NCBI GenBank assembly: GCA_900637135.1 | Contig: LR134353.1 | Span: forward strand, 496,001-560,000 | DNA from: Mycolicibacterium flavescens | Lineage (GTDB): Bacteria > Actinomycetota > Actinomycetes > Mycobacteriales > Mycobacteriaceae | DNA length: 64,000 nt | Direction of reading: 5' to 3' | Part shown: positions 33,310-42,093 of the stretch, piece after piece | Numbering within the stretch: the stretch's first letter is position 1 | How the letters are laid out: each line of letters begins with the position of its first letter | The notes under the pieces: generated by a model | What the model saw: the letters and a program-made list of their open reading frames with translations, nothing else | What the model was told of the DNA's origin: nothing | Databases searched by the model: none | Made by a program: the position numbers and the translations under genes

Positions 33310-34407
33310 TCACGCGGGCGTATCGGCCAGCTCCCGACCGATGCGCAGCAGTTGACCCGTCGCGCCGCCCACCGCGAACTCGGTCTGCTTGGCCGCCAGG
33401 AAATATCGGTGCACAGGGTGGTCGATGTCGATCCCGACTCCGCCGTGCACGTGCACGGTGGTGTGGGCGACGCGGTGGCCGGCGTCGGCGGCCCAGAACG
33501 CGGCGGTGCTGACGTCGACGTCGGCGGGCAGATCCTCGGAGAGCCGCCATGCGGCCTGGGTCAGGGTTAACCGCAGGGCCTTGACGTCGATGTAGCCGTC
33601 AGCCAGTCGTGACGACACCGCCTGGAAGCTGCCGATCGGCCGGTCGAACTGTTCGCGTTCGCGGGCGTACTCCGCGGTGAGCTCCAGCGCGCGTTCGAGC
33701 ACTCCGAGCTGAAAGGCGCTGCGGCCCAGCGCGGCCCGCACGGTCAGCCACGCCGCGACGTCACCGTCGCCGACGACCCGGCCGACGTCGACTTCGGTGC
33801 CCTGCAGCTCCACGTGGGCGACGCTGCCGTGACCGGTGGTGCTCAACGACTCGATCGTCACGCCGGGATCGGTCGCCGCGACCAGGAAAACCTTGAGGCC
33901 CGAGTCTGTTTCGGCCGGGATCAGGAACGCATCGGCGACCGGACCGTAGGGGACCTGGGTGCGGGATCCGGTGAGCCGGTAGCCCGCACTGGACGACTGC
34001 GCCTGCACCGGGCCCTGACCCATCTCGCCGTCGAGCGCGACGGTGAGGACCTTGTCACCCTTGATCGCGGGCACCGCCCACTCCTGCTGCAGTGCCTCCG
34101 AGGCGAACCTGGCCAGCGCGCCGGCGCCCAGCACGACCGACTCGAGGTACGGCACCGCCGACAACTGCCTGCCGAGCGCGACCAGGATCGCCACCTGCTC
34201 GAGCGCCCCGAATCCGCCACCGCCCACCGACTCCGGAGCGGCAGCCGAGAGCACATCGGCCTCGATCAGCTTCCCCCACAGCGTCTTGTCGAACCTTTGG
34301 TCGAGGCCGTCCAGTTCGCGCTGGCGCTCGGGGGTCACGACGGAGTCGACGATCGTGCGGACCAGTCCGCCGAGATCCTCTGACGCTTCGGTTGTCTTGA
34401 AATCCAT
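33310..34407 (-). CDS. fadE27: Acyl-CoA dehydrogenase FadE27 (ChsE5-type subunit)
   Basis: The protein has 365 residues from ATG 34407. It has the acyl-CoA dehydrogenase fold but is shorter in its active-site half, as in the non-catalytic partner of the alpha2beta2 sterol dehydrogenases (FadE26/FadE27, also called ChsE4-ChsE5). Motifs include VSRLADGYIDVKALRL-type helices and VHVHGGVGIDIDHPVHRYFLAA at the C-terminus. It starts eight bases after the fadE26 stop. The open frame upstream to 34809 runs antisense through fadE26 and is a shadow. Confidence 0.88.
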   Translation of the reverse strand: MDFKTTEASEDLGGLVRTIVDSVVTPERQRELDGLDQRFDKTLWGKLIEADVLSAAAPESVGGGGFGALEQVAILVALGRQLSAVPYLESVVLGAGALARFASEALQQEWAVPAIKGDKVLTVALDGEMGQGPVQAQSSSAGYRLTGSRTQVPYGPVADAFLIPAETDSGLKVFLVAATDPGVTIESLSTTGHGSVAHVELQGTEVDVGRVVGDGDVAAWLTVRAALGRSAFQLGVLERALELTAEYAREREQFDRPIGSFQAVSSRLADGYIDVKALRLTLTQAAWRLSEDLPADVDVSTAAFWAADAGHRVAHTTVHVHGGVGIDIDHPVHRYFLAAKQTEFAVGGATGQLLRIGRELADTPA

Positions 34408-34415
34408 GTCGAGTC

Positions 34416-35597
34416 CTATCGGTTCACTCGGGGCAGGCCGAGCGCGACCATGCCGATGATGTCGCGCTGAATCTCGTTGGTGCCGCCGCCGAACGTCAGG
34501 ATCAGGCAGCTGCGGTGCATCCGTTCGATCCGCCCGCGCAGCAGGGCCCCCGGCGTGCCCGGCCGCAGCGTGGCCGCGGTGCCCAGCACCTCCATCAGCA
34601 GGCGGTAGGCCTCGGTGGCCAACTCGGTGCCGTACACCTTGGCAGCCGACGCGTCCGCCGGGGAGGGCGCGGCGTCGTCTGCTGAAGCCAGTTCCCAGTT
34701 GATCAGCTTGAGCACCTCGGCCTTGGCGTGCACCCGGGCCAGGTTGAGCTGGACCCACTCCGAATCGATCAGCCGGTTGCCATGCACATCCTTGGTGTTC
34801 TGCGCCCACTCGCGAACCCCGTTGAGCGCCAGAAAGATCGGTTGAGCCGACACCAGTGCGACCCGCTCATGGTTGAGCTGGTTGGTCACCAGCTTCCAGC
34901 CGGCGTTCTCCTCGCCGACCAGGTTGGTCGCGGGCACCCGGACGTCCTGGTAGTAGGTGGCGCTGGTGTCGACGCCTGCCATGGTGTGCACCGGCGTCCA
35001 GGAGAACCCCTCGGCGGTGGTGGGGACGATCAGCATCGAGATTCCGCGGTGCTTCTTGGCCTCGGGATTGGTGCGCGCGGCCAGCCACACGTAGTCCGCG
35101 TAAGCGATCAGGCTCGTCCACATCTTCTGGCCGTTGATGACGTAGTCGTCGCCGTCGCGGACCGCGGTGGTGCGCAGCGACGCCAAGTCCGTGCCTGCGC
35201 CCGGTTCCGAGTAGCCGATCGAGAAGTGCAGATCCCCCGCGGCGATCTTGGGGAGGAAGAACTTCTTCTGCTCCTCGGTGCCGAAGTGCATGATCGTCGG
35301 CGCGACGCTGTTGATCGTCAGGAACGGCACCGGCACATTCGCGATCGCGGCCTCGTCGTTGAAGATCAGCCCGTCGATGGGAGGGCGCTCCTGGCCGCCG
35401 AACTCCTTGGGCCAGGACAACGTCAGCCAGCCGTCCTTGCCCATCTGCGCGACGGTCTCGCGGTAGACGTTGCCGCGTCCCATCTCGCCGTCATTGGATG
35501 CGAGCGCTTCGGCGCGCTCGGGCGTCATCAGCTTGGTGAAGTAGGAGCGCAGCTCGCGGCGCAGCTCTTCCTGCTCTGGGGTGTAGCCGATCCGCAT
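34416..35597 (-). CDS. fadE26: Acyl-CoA dehydrogenase FadE26 (ChsE4-type catalytic subunit)
   Basis: The 393-residue FAD enzyme has FSIGYSEPGAGTDLASLRTT and INGQKMWTS (FAD and substrate loop), and the C-terminal FAD-adenine segment CLILTFGGGTNEIQRDII. With FadE27 it dehydrogenates steroid C26- or C24-oyl-CoA at the alpha-beta position, starting each side-chain cycle. First gene of its operon; the KstR box in the shared gap lies 68 bases from its ATG. Confidence 0.91.
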   Translation of the reverse strand: MRIGYTPEQEELRRELRSYFTKLMTPERAEALASNDGEMGRGNVYRETVAQMGKDGWLTLSWPKEFGGQERPPIDGLIFNDEAAIANVPVPFLTINSVAPTIMHFGTEEQKKFFLPKIAAGDLHFSIGYSEPGAGTDLASLRTTAVRDGDDYVINGQKMWTSLIAYADYVWLAARTNPEAKKHRGISMLIVPTTAEGFSWTPVHTMAGVDTSATYYQDVRVPATNLVGEENAGWKLVTNQLNHERVALVSAQPIFLALNGVREWAQNTKDVHGNRLIDSEWVQLNLARVHAKAEVLKLINWELASADDAAPSPADASAAKVYGTELATEAYRLLMEVLGTAATLRPGTPGALLRGRIERMHRSCLILTFGGGTNEIQRDIIGMVALGLPRVNR

Positions 35598-35665
35598 CGC
35601 CTTGTCCTAACTTCTCTAGAGGCACGAAGTGGCGTACCGGGAGCCAGCCCCGATTCCCTCCCGGT

Positions 35666-35679
35666 TGTAACACGTTCTA
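35666..35679. promoter_or_regulatory. KstR operator, fadE26/fdxD divergent region
   Basis: TGTAACACGTTCTA, identical to the fadD19 site, lies in the 145-bp gap between fadE26 and fdxD and is roughly equidistant from both starts. Confidence 0.88.
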
Positions 35680-35742
35680 GTCTTGGGGTCCAGGCCGGTG
35701 CCACACTGGGCTCGGAGCAGCTTTGACCGCGAGGAGGTTGTG

Positions 35743-35934
35743 ATGAGGGTGGAAGTGGACCGGGACCGGTGCGAAGGCAACGCCGTTTGCGTGGGAATCG
35801 CGCCCGACCTGTTCGATCTCGACGACGAGGATTACGCGGTGGTCAAGCTTGATCCGGTACCCGCCGACCAGGAGGACCTGGCCGAGCAGTCCATCGCGGA
35901 GTGCCCGAGAGCGGCGCTGCTTCGCCGAGACTAG
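35743..35934 (+). CDS. fdxD: [3Fe-4S] ferredoxin FdxD
   Basis: A 63-residue ferredoxin from ATG 35743 behind GAGGAGG (35731-35737). Cys10 and Cys16 (RCEGNAVCVG) with the distal ECPRAAL cysteine give the three-Cys pattern of a [3Fe-4S] ferredoxin, with the fourth position replaced by Asn/Ala. Such ferredoxins supply electrons to P450s; CYP142 (26749-27957) or CYP125 are plausible partners. It is followed at 45 bases by the SDR gene and shares the KstR region with fadE26. Confidence 0.88.
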   Translation: MRVEVDRDRCEGNAVCVGIAPDLFDLDDEDYAVVKLDPVPADQEDLAEQSIAECPRAALLRRD

Positions 35935-35979
35935 AGGCATTCATAAATTGACGACGCACGCGGGCACCCGAGGAGTGGC

Positions 35980-36894
35980 ATGAGTACAGACCCCAACGAC
36001 CTGTCCGGCCGCGTGGCGGTGGTAACCGGCGCGGCGGCAGGGCTGGGGCGCGCGGAGGCCATCGGCCTTGCCCGGGCCGGCGCGACCGTCGTCGTCAACG
36101 ACATCGCCCCCGCGCTCGACAAGTCCGACGTGCTCGACGAGATCTCCGCGGCGGGCGCCAAGGGCGTCGCGGTGGCCGGTGACATCAGCGAGCGCTCGAC
36201 CGCCGACGAACTGGTCGAAACGGCCGACGGACTCGGCGGCCTCGGCATCGTCGTCAACAACGCGGGCATCACCCGCGACCGCATGCTGTTCAACATGTCC
36301 GACGAGGACTGGGACGCGGTGATCGCCGCGCACCTGCGCGGGCACTTCCTGTTGACCCGCAACGCGGCCACCTACTGGCGCGCGAAAGCAAAGGAAAACA
36401 ACGGTCAGGTCTACGGCCGGGTCATCAACACCTCGTCGGAAGCCGGGCTGGTGGGACCGGTCGGGCAGGCCAACTACGGCGCCGCCAAGGCCGGGATCAC
36501 CGCGTTGACGCTGTCGATGGCCCGTGCGCTGGAACGCTACGGCGTGCGGGCCAACGCGATAGCACCTCGCGCCCGCACCGCGATGACCGCGGACGTGTTC
36601 GGCGAAGCGCCGGAGTTGACCGAGGGTCAGATCGACCCGCTGTCGCCCGACCACGTCGTGAAACTGGTGCGCTTCTTGGCCTCCCCGGCGGCCGAAGGGG
36701 TCAACGGTCAGCTCTTCATCGTCTACGGTCCTACCGTGACACTGGTGGCAGCGCCGACGGTCGAGGCACAATTCAGCGCCGAAGCCGATGCCTGGGACCC
36801 GTCGAAGTTGTCCGCAACCCTCCAGGAGTACTTTGCTGGACGCGATCCGCAGAAGTGCTTCTCGGCCACCGCGCTGATGAATCAGCAAGACTGA
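35980..36894 (+). CDS. hsd4A: 17-beta-hydroxysteroid/beta-hydroxyacyl-CoA dehydrogenase Hsd4A (Rv3502c-like)
   Basis: The 304-residue SDR has the cofactor motif VVTGAAAGLGRAEA (TGxxxGLG), NNAG in VVNNAGITRD, Ser in VINTSSEAGL and YxxxK in ANYGAAKAG. It corresponds to the mycobacterial Hsd4A, which has both 17-beta-hydroxysteroid and beta-hydroxyacyl-CoA dehydrogenase activity in side-chain degradation. GAGGAG precedes the ATG. It lies immediately upstream of the mce4 promoter region. Confidence 0.85.
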   Translation: MSTDPNDLSGRVAVVTGAAAGLGRAEAIGLARAGATVVVNDIAPALDKSDVLDEISAAGAKGVAVAGDISERSTADELVETADGLGGLGIVVNNAGITRDRMLFNMSDEDWDAVIAAHLRGHFLLTRNAATYWRAKAKENNGQVYGRVINTSSEAGLVGPVGQANYGAAKAGITALTLSMARALERYGVRANAIAPRARTAMTADVFGEAPELTEGQIDPLSPDHVVKLVRFLASPAAEGVNGQLFIVYGPTVTLVAAPTVEAQFSAEADAWDPSKLSATLQEYFAGRDPQKCFSATALMNQQD

Positions 36895-36923
36895 CGGTCT
36901 CGTTCGTTACGGCCGAGCTCGAC

Positions 36924-36937
36924 TAGAACACGTTCTA
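36924..36937. promoter_or_regulatory. KstR operator 1 upstream of mce4
   Basis: TAGAACACGTTCTA is a full consensus site in the 263-bp gap between hsd4A and yrbE4A, 30 bases past the hsd4A stop and 76 bases before the second site. Confidence 0.88.
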
Positions 36938-37004
36938 GAATGAGCTGGGTCACACTTGCCCTGACCAGCACAAAAATCACATTTGTGACTCCATTTTCGG
37001 GGCT

Positions 37005-37037
37005 TTGACACTCCGAACGTGTTCTAGTTAGTATGAT
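37005..37037 (+). promoter_or_regulatory. Candidate mce4 core promoter
   Basis: A consensus-like TTGACA (37005-37010) and a -10-like TATGAT (37032-37037) bracket the second KstR box. The 21-base spacing is long for a sigma-A promoter, so only the TATGAT may be used as a TAnnnT element. Repressor binding at 37013-37026 would occlude it. Confidence 0.5.
37013..37026. promoter_or_regulatory. KstR operator 2 upstream of mce4
   Basis: CCGAACGTGTTCTA matches the pattern except for C at the first position. It sits between the candidate -35 and -10, so it is the likely repressing site, with operator 1 upstream possibly aiding cooperative binding. Confidence 0.78.
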
Positions 37038-37083
37038 CCGGCTCACCGAGAGCAACGCTGAGCCAAGGGGTGGGAAGTCCGCC

Positions 37084-37161
37084 GTGACAACGTATTTCAC
37101 CTCTTCGCCACGAAGACGACGCGCCGAACATCCCTTCCCCCGAGAACGGAGCAAAGGTTGA
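37084..37161 (+). CDS. Candidate 25-residue leader ORF coupled to yrbE4A
   Basis: GTG 37084 opens a 25-codon frame (VTTYFTSSPRRRRAEHPFPR, then five residues) whose TGA at 37159-37161 overlaps the TTG start of yrbE4A at 37158-37160. GGGAAG at 37072-37077 is a plausible ribosome-binding site six bases away. The frame is also open upstream to an ATG at 37033, but that lies in the -10 element. It may be a translational-coupling or regulatory leader, or chance in a GC-rich leader. Confidence 0.4.
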   Translation: MTTYFTSSPRRRRAEHPFPRERSKG

Positions 37162-37922
37162 TCGAACAGCTCGCGGCACCGGCACGGGCCGTGGGCGGGT
37201 TCGTCGAGATGTCGTTTGACACGTTCGCCAAGACGTTCCGGCGGCCGTTTCAGTTCCGTGAGTTCCTCGACCAGACCTGGATGATCGCGCGGGTTTCGCT
37301 GGTTCCGACCCTGCTGGTGGCCATTCCTTTCACGGTGTTGGTCGCGTTCACCCTCAACATCCTTCTGCGCGAGATCGGCGCCGCCGACCTGTCCGGCGCG
37401 GGTACCGCCTTCGGCACCATCACCCAGCTCGGGCCCGTCGTGACCGTGCTGGTGGTGGCGGGCGCGGGCGCGACCGCCATCTGCGCGGACCTGGGCGCGC
37501 GCACCATCCGCGAGGAGATCGACGCCATGCGGGTGCTGGGCATCGACCCCATCCAGCGGCTGGTGGTGCCGCGCGTGCTCGCCTCGACATTCGTGGCGCT
37601 GCTGCTCAACGGCCTGGTCTGCCTGATCGGCCTGTCCGGTGGATATGTGTTCTCGGTCTTCCTGCAGGGTGTGAACCCCGGCGCGTTCATCAACGGGTTG
37701 ACGGTGTTGACCGGCCTCGGTGAGCTCGTCATGGCCGAGATCAAGGCGCTGTTGTTCGGAGTGGTGGCCGGGCTGGTGGGCTGCTATCGCGGGCTGACCG
37801 TCAAGGGTGGCCCCAAGGGCGTGGGCACCGCGGTCAACGAAACCGTCGTCTACGCGTTCATCTGCCTGTTCGTGATCAACGTGGTGATGACCGCGATCGG
37901 CGTGAGGGTGCTCGAGCGATGA
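37158..37922 (+). CDS. yrbE4A: Mce4 transporter permease YrbE4A
   Basis: This 254-residue MlaE-type permease has about five to six membrane segments, including GAGATAICADLGARTIREEIDA-type EQ-loop sequence (residues about 107-125) that couples to the MceG ATPase. With YrbE4B it forms the membrane core of the Mce4 sterol importer. It starts at TTG 37158 with GGAG at 37148-37151; the N-terminus MIEQLAAPARAVGGF matches M. tuberculosis YrbE4A. First gene of the ten-gene mce4 operon. MceG is not in the window. Confidence 0.93.
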   Translation: MIEQLAAPARAVGGFVEMSFDTFAKTFRRPFQFREFLDQTWMIARVSLVPTLLVAIPFTVLVAFTLNILLREIGAADLSGAGTAFGTITQLGPVVTVLVVAGAGATAICADLGARTIREEIDAMRVLGIDPIQRLVVPRVLASTFVALLLNGLVCLIGLSGGYVFSVFLQGVNPGAFINGLTVLTGLGELVMAEIKALLFGVVAGLVGCYRGLTVKGGPKGVGTAVNETVVYAFICLFVINVVMTAIGVRVLER

Positions 37923-37950
37923 ACGCTTGCGTGAAGAGCAAAGGGCTGCG

Positions 37951-38793
37951 ATGAGCTACGACGTCACCCTTCGCTTCCGGCGCTTCTTCAGCGGTGTGCC
38001 GAAGATCGTCGACAACATCGGCGAGCAGGCGCTGTTCTACGGCGAGACGATGCGCTACCTGCCCAACGCGGTGCGGCGGTACCGCAAGGAGACGGTCCGC
38101 AACATCGCCGAGATGACGATGGGCACCGGCGCGCTGGTGATGATCGGCGGCACGGTCGGCGTCGCGGCCTTCCTGACCCTGGCGTCCGGCGGCGTCATCG
38201 CCGTTCAGGGCTACAGCTCACTGGGCAATATCGGCATCGAGGCGCTGACCGGCTTCCTGTCGGCCTTCCTCAACGTCCGCATCGTGGCCCCGGTGATCGC
38301 GGGCATCGCGCTGGCGGCGACGATCGGCGCGGGCACGACCGCGCAACTGGGCGCCATGCGGGTGTCCGAGGAGATCGACGCCGTCGAGGCCATGGCCGTG
38401 CACTCGGTGTCCTACCTGGTGTCCACCCGCCTGATGGCCGGCATGGTCGCGATCATCCCGCTGTATTCACTGTCGGTGCTCGCCGCCTTCTTCGCCGCGC
38501 GATTCACCACGGTGTTCATCAACAAACAGTCCTCAGGCCTCTACGACCACTACTTCAACACCTTCCTGGTGCCGACGGACCTGCTGTGGTCCTTCCTCCA
38601 GGCGATCGTCATGGCGGTCGCGGTCATGCTGGTGCACACCTATTACGGCTACACCGCGTCCGGCGGCCCCGTCGGCGTCGGCATCGCGGTGGGCCAGGCC
38701 GTGCGGACCTCGCTGATCGTCGTCGTCACCATCACCCTGTTCATCTCACTCGCCGTCTACGGCGCGTCCGGCAACTTCAACCTCTCCGGGTAG
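37951..38793 (+). CDS. yrbE4B: Mce4 transporter permease YrbE4B
   Basis: The 280-residue partner permease of YrbE4A has several membrane helices and the coupling-loop segment GAGTTAQLGAMRVSEEIDAVE. I use ATG 37951 behind AAAGGG rather than the in-frame TTG at 37927, because MSYDVTLRFRRF is the expected N-terminus. It is separated from yrbE4A by 28 bases. Confidence 0.93.
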   Translation: MSYDVTLRFRRFFSGVPKIVDNIGEQALFYGETMRYLPNAVRRYRKETVRNIAEMTMGTGALVMIGGTVGVAAFLTLASGGVIAVQGYSSLGNIGIEALTGFLSAFLNVRIVAPVIAGIALAATIGAGTTAQLGAMRVSEEIDAVEAMAVHSVSYLVSTRLMAGMVAIIPLYSLSVLAAFFAARFTTVFINKQSSGLYDHYFNTFLVPTDLLWSFLQAIVMAVAVMLVHTYYGYTASGGPVGVGIAVGQAVRTSLIVVVTITLFISLAVYGASGNFNLSG

Positions 38794-38802
38794 GCGGGGA
38801 CG

Positions 38803-40005
38803 ATGTCAGACACCGAGGCCAAGCGCAGCCACGTGAGGATCGCCGCGGCGATCCTCGCCACGATCCTGCTCGCGGCGACGGTGTTCACCTACCTGGCCTA
38901 CACGGCGGCCTTCACGCCGGTGGACACCGTGAGCGTCACCGCTCCGCGGGCGGGTCTGGTGATGGAGCGCGACGCCAAGGTCAAGTACCGGGGCGTGCAG
39001 GTCGGCAAGGTCGAGGCGATCGAGTACGCCGGCGACGAAGCCAAGCTGACGTTGGCCATCAACCGCGGCGAGATGCGCTACATCCCGTCCAACGCCAACG
39101 TGCGCATCGGCAGCACGACGGTTTTCGGCGCCAAGTCCGTCGAGTTCCTGCCGCCGGCGCAGCCCTCGGGTCAGCAGCTGAAGGCCGGCGCGACCGTGGC
39201 CGCCAAGGATGTGCAGCTCGAGGTCAACACGCTGTTTCAGACGTTAAGCGATGTGCTCAACAAGATCGACCCGATCAACCTGAACGCCACGCTGAGCGCG
39301 GTGGCAGAAGGCCTGCGCGGCAACGGTGACGATGTCGGCGCGCTGCTCGCCGGGCTGAATTACTACCTGCAGCAACTCAATCCAAAGCTGCCCACGTTGC
39401 AGGAGGACCTGCGCAAGACCGCGGTAGTAGCCAACATCTACGGCGACGCCGGTCCAGATCTGGCTCGGATCATCGACAACGCGCCCGCGATCAGCGACAC
39501 GATCGTCGACGAGAAGGACAACCTCAACGCGGCGCTGTTGGCCGCTACTGGGCTGGCCAACAACGGCACGGCCACCTTCGAACCCGCCGAGGACGACTAC
39601 ATCGCGGCGATCCAACGACTCCGTGCGCCTCTGAAGGTGGCCGGTGAGTATTCCCCGGTGATCGGCTGCATGTTGGAGGGCACGGCGCTGGCGGTCGACC
39701 GGTTCGCGCCCGTGATCGGCGGCATTCGGCCCGGTCTGTTCGTGGCGTCGAACTTCCTTCCCGGTTCGCCCGGCTACACGTACCCCGAAAGCCTGCCCAT
39801 CGTGAACGCCACCGGTGGCCCTAACTGCCGTGGTCTGCCCAACGTTCCGAGCAAGCAGTTCGGCGGATCCTGGTACCGCTCACCGTTCCTGGTCACCGAC
39901 AACGCCTATGTCCCGTATCAGCCGAACACCGAGTTGCAGTTCGACGCACCGTCGACGCTGCAGTGGCTGTTCAACGGGGCCTTCGCAGAACGGGACGACT
40001 TCTAA
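38803..40005 (+). CDS. mce4A: Mce4A substrate-binding/channel subunit
   Basis: The 400-residue protein has an N-terminal membrane anchor (about 12-34) followed by an MCE/MlaD domain (about 42-118: KVKYRGVQVGKVEAIEYAGD, NVRIGSTTVFGAKSVEF) and a long helical region that builds the periplasmic tunnel with the other Mce subunits. Two cysteines late in the chain (VIGCMLEG, GPNCRGLP) may form a disulphide. Its TAA overlaps the mce4B ATG by one base. Confidence 0.94.
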   Translation: MSDTEAKRSHVRIAAAILATILLAATVFTYLAYTAAFTPVDTVSVTAPRAGLVMERDAKVKYRGVQVGKVEAIEYAGDEAKLTLAINRGEMRYIPSNANVRIGSTTVFGAKSVEFLPPAQPSGQQLKAGATVAAKDVQLEVNTLFQTLSDVLNKIDPINLNATLSAVAEGLRGNGDDVGALLAGLNYYLQQLNPKLPTLQEDLRKTAVVANIYGDAGPDLARIIDNAPAISDTIVDEKDNLNAALLAATGLANNGTATFEPAEDDYIAAIQRLRAPLKVAGEYSPVIGCMLEGTALAVDRFAPVIGGIRPGLFVASNFLPGSPGYTYPESLPIVNATGGPNCRGLPNVPSKQFGGSWYRSPFLVTDNAYVPYQPNTELQFDAPSTLQWLFNGAFAERDDF

Positions 40006-41042
40006 TGCGCGGCGACAAGACGTTGCTCAACGTCAGCATCTTCACCGTGGTCATGCTTCTGGTGGCCGCGGGGCTTGTGGTGGTTTTCGGCGAGTTCCGG
40101 TTCACCGCCGAGAAGGGCTACCACGCGACCTTCACCGACGCCTCCCGGTTGAAGGCGGGTCAGGACGTGCGGATCGCCGGGGTCCCGGTCGGAACCGTCG
40201 GAGACGTGAAGCTCAACCCCGACAACACGGTCGACGTCTCGTTCGATGTCGACAAGCGCTACCAGCTCTACACCTCCACGCGTGCGGTGGTCCGCTACGA
40301 GAACCTGGTGGGAGACCGCTATCTGGAGATCACCTCTGGACCTGGTGAGCTGCGAAAGTTGCCGCCCGGCAGCACCATTCCCAAGGAGAACACCCAACCC
40401 GCGCTCGATCTGGACGCGCTGCTTGGCGGTCTGCGGCCGGTGCTCAAGGGTCTCGACGGTCAGAAAATCAACGAGGTCAGCAACGCGGTGATCGAGCTGT
40501 TGCAGGGCGAGGGCGGTGCGCTGTCGAACCTGCTGTCGACCACCAGCGCGTTCGCCCAGAACCTGGCGGCAAGGGACCAGCTCATCGGTGACGTCATCGG
40601 CCATCTGAACACCGTGCTGGCGACAGTCGACGAGAAGGGCACGCAGTTCGACGCCAGCGTCGACCAACTGCAGCAGCTCATCACGGGTCTGGCCGAAGGC
40701 CGCGATCCGATCGCCGGCGCCATCGAGCCGCTCGCGTCGGCGGAGAACGACCTGACCGACATGCTGCAGAAGTCCCGCAGGCCCATTCAGGGCGTCCTCG
40801 AGAATGTCCGTCCCTTCGCCCAGCGGATGGATGAGCGCAAGGCCGACGTGAACAAGGTGATCGAGCCGCTCGCGGAGAACTACCTGCGGCTCAACGCACT
40901 TGGCGCCTACGGGTCGTTCTTCAACATCTTCTATTGTTCGACGCGATTGAAGATCAACGGGCCGGCGGGCAGTGACATCCTGATCCCGCTGGGCGGTCCG
41001 CCCGATCCGTCGAAGGGGAGGTGTGCGCCGAATGTCGAGTAG
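40005..41042 (+). CDS. mce4B: Mce4B subunit
   Basis: The 345-residue protein starts at the ATG in TAATG shared with mce4A. It has a membrane anchor (about 8-28) and an MCE domain with ASRLKAGQDVRIAGVPVGTVG and YENLVGDRYLEITSG. The helical remainder supplies part of the Mce4 hexamer tunnel. The C-terminus overlaps mce4C by 11 bases. Confidence 0.94.
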   Translation: MRGDKTLLNVSIFTVVMLLVAAGLVVVFGEFRFTAEKGYHATFTDASRLKAGQDVRIAGVPVGTVGDVKLNPDNTVDVSFDVDKRYQLYTSTRAVVRYENLVGDRYLEITSGPGELRKLPPGSTIPKENTQPALDLDALLGGLRPVLKGLDGQKINEVSNAVIELLQGEGGALSNLLSTTSAFAQNLAARDQLIGDVIGHLNTVLATVDEKGTQFDASVDQLQQLITGLAEGRDPIAGAIEPLASAENDLTDMLQKSRRPIQGVLENVRPFAQRMDERKADVNKVIEPLAENYLRLNALGAYGSFFNIFYCSTRLKINGPAGSDILIPLGGPPDPSKGRCAPNVE

Positions 41043-42093
41043 AGCTGGTGATTCGAACCCGTTGCGCACAGGCATCTTCGGGATCTTCCTGGTGGCTTGC
41101 CTGGTGCTGGTGTCGTTCGGCTACAGCAGCCTGCCGTTCTTTCCGCAGGGCAAGCCCTACGAGGCGTACTTCAGCGACGCGGGCGGCATCATTCCTGGCA
41201 ACGACGTCAACGTGTCGGGCATCAAGGTCGGCAAGGTCACCGGTGTCGAGCTGGCCGGAGACGCGGCCAAGGTGCTGTTCACGGTCGACCGCGACATCAG
41301 GGTGGGCGACCAGTCGATGGTCTCGATCAAGACCGACACGGTGCTTGGGGAGAAGTCGTTGGCGGTGACCCCGCAGGGGACGGGTGAGGCGACGGTCATT
41401 CCGTTGGCGCGCACCACGACCCCGTACACGCTGGCCACGGCGCTGCAGGACCTCGGGCAGACCGCGGGCGAGCTGGACAAGCCGCGGTTCGAGCAGGCGC
41501 TGCAGGCGATCACCGACTCGCTGCGCGACGCCACCCCGCATCTGCGCGGTGCGCTGGACGGGGTGGCGAACCTGTCGCGCAGTCTGAACAAACGTGACGA
41601 GGCGCTCGCGCAGCTGCTCGGCCACGCCAAGCGGGTGTCGGACACACTGGCGCAGCGCGCCGGGCAGGTGAACCAGCTGATCGTCGACGGAAACCAGCTG
41701 TTCGCCGCGCTCGACGAACGGCGCCAGGCGCTGAGCAATCTGATCGCCGGGATCGACGATGTGTCAGAACAGCTTTCCGGTTTCGTCGCCGACAACCGCC
41801 GTGAGTTCAGGCCCGCGCTGGAGAAGCTCAACCTGGTGCTCGACAACCTTCTGGAGCGGCGCGAACACATCAGCGAAGCGCTCAAGCGGTTGCCGCCGTA
41901 CGCCACGGCCCTGGGCGAGGTGGTCGGCTCGGGCCCCGGATTCCAGATCAACCTGTACGGTCTGCCGCCGGCACCGATTGCCGAGGTGCTTCTCGACTTC
42001 TACTTCCAGCCGGGCAAGTTGCCCGACAGCCTCGCCGACATGCTGCGCGGATACATCTCCGAGCGCCTGATCATCAGGCCGAAGTCACCATGA
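41032..42093 (+). CDS. mce4C: Mce4C subunit
   Basis: The 353-residue protein has an anchor helix and an MCE domain (DAGGIIPGNDVNVSGIKVGK, TDTVLGEKSLAVTPQG) plus the helical tail ending in IIRPKSP, as in other Mce4C proteins. ATG 41032 has AAGGGGAGG (41013-41021) ten bases upstream; GTG 41023 would add three residues. The TGA overlaps mce4D ATG by four bases. Confidence 0.94.
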   Translation: MSSRAGDSNPLRTGIFGIFLVACLVLVSFGYSSLPFFPQGKPYEAYFSDAGGIIPGNDVNVSGIKVGKVTGVELAGDAAKVLFTVDRDIRVGDQSMVSIKTDTVLGEKSLAVTPQGTGEATVIPLARTTTPYTLATALQDLGQTAGELDKPRFEQALQAITDSLRDATPHLRGALDGVANLSRSLNKRDEALAQLLGHAKRVSDTLAQRAGQVNQLIVDGNQLFAALDERRQALSNLIAGIDDVSEQLSGFVADNRREFRPALEKLNLVLDNLLERREHISEALKRLPPYATALGEVVGSGPGFQINLYGLPPAPIAEVLLDFYFQPGKLPDSLADMLRGYISERLIIRPKSP

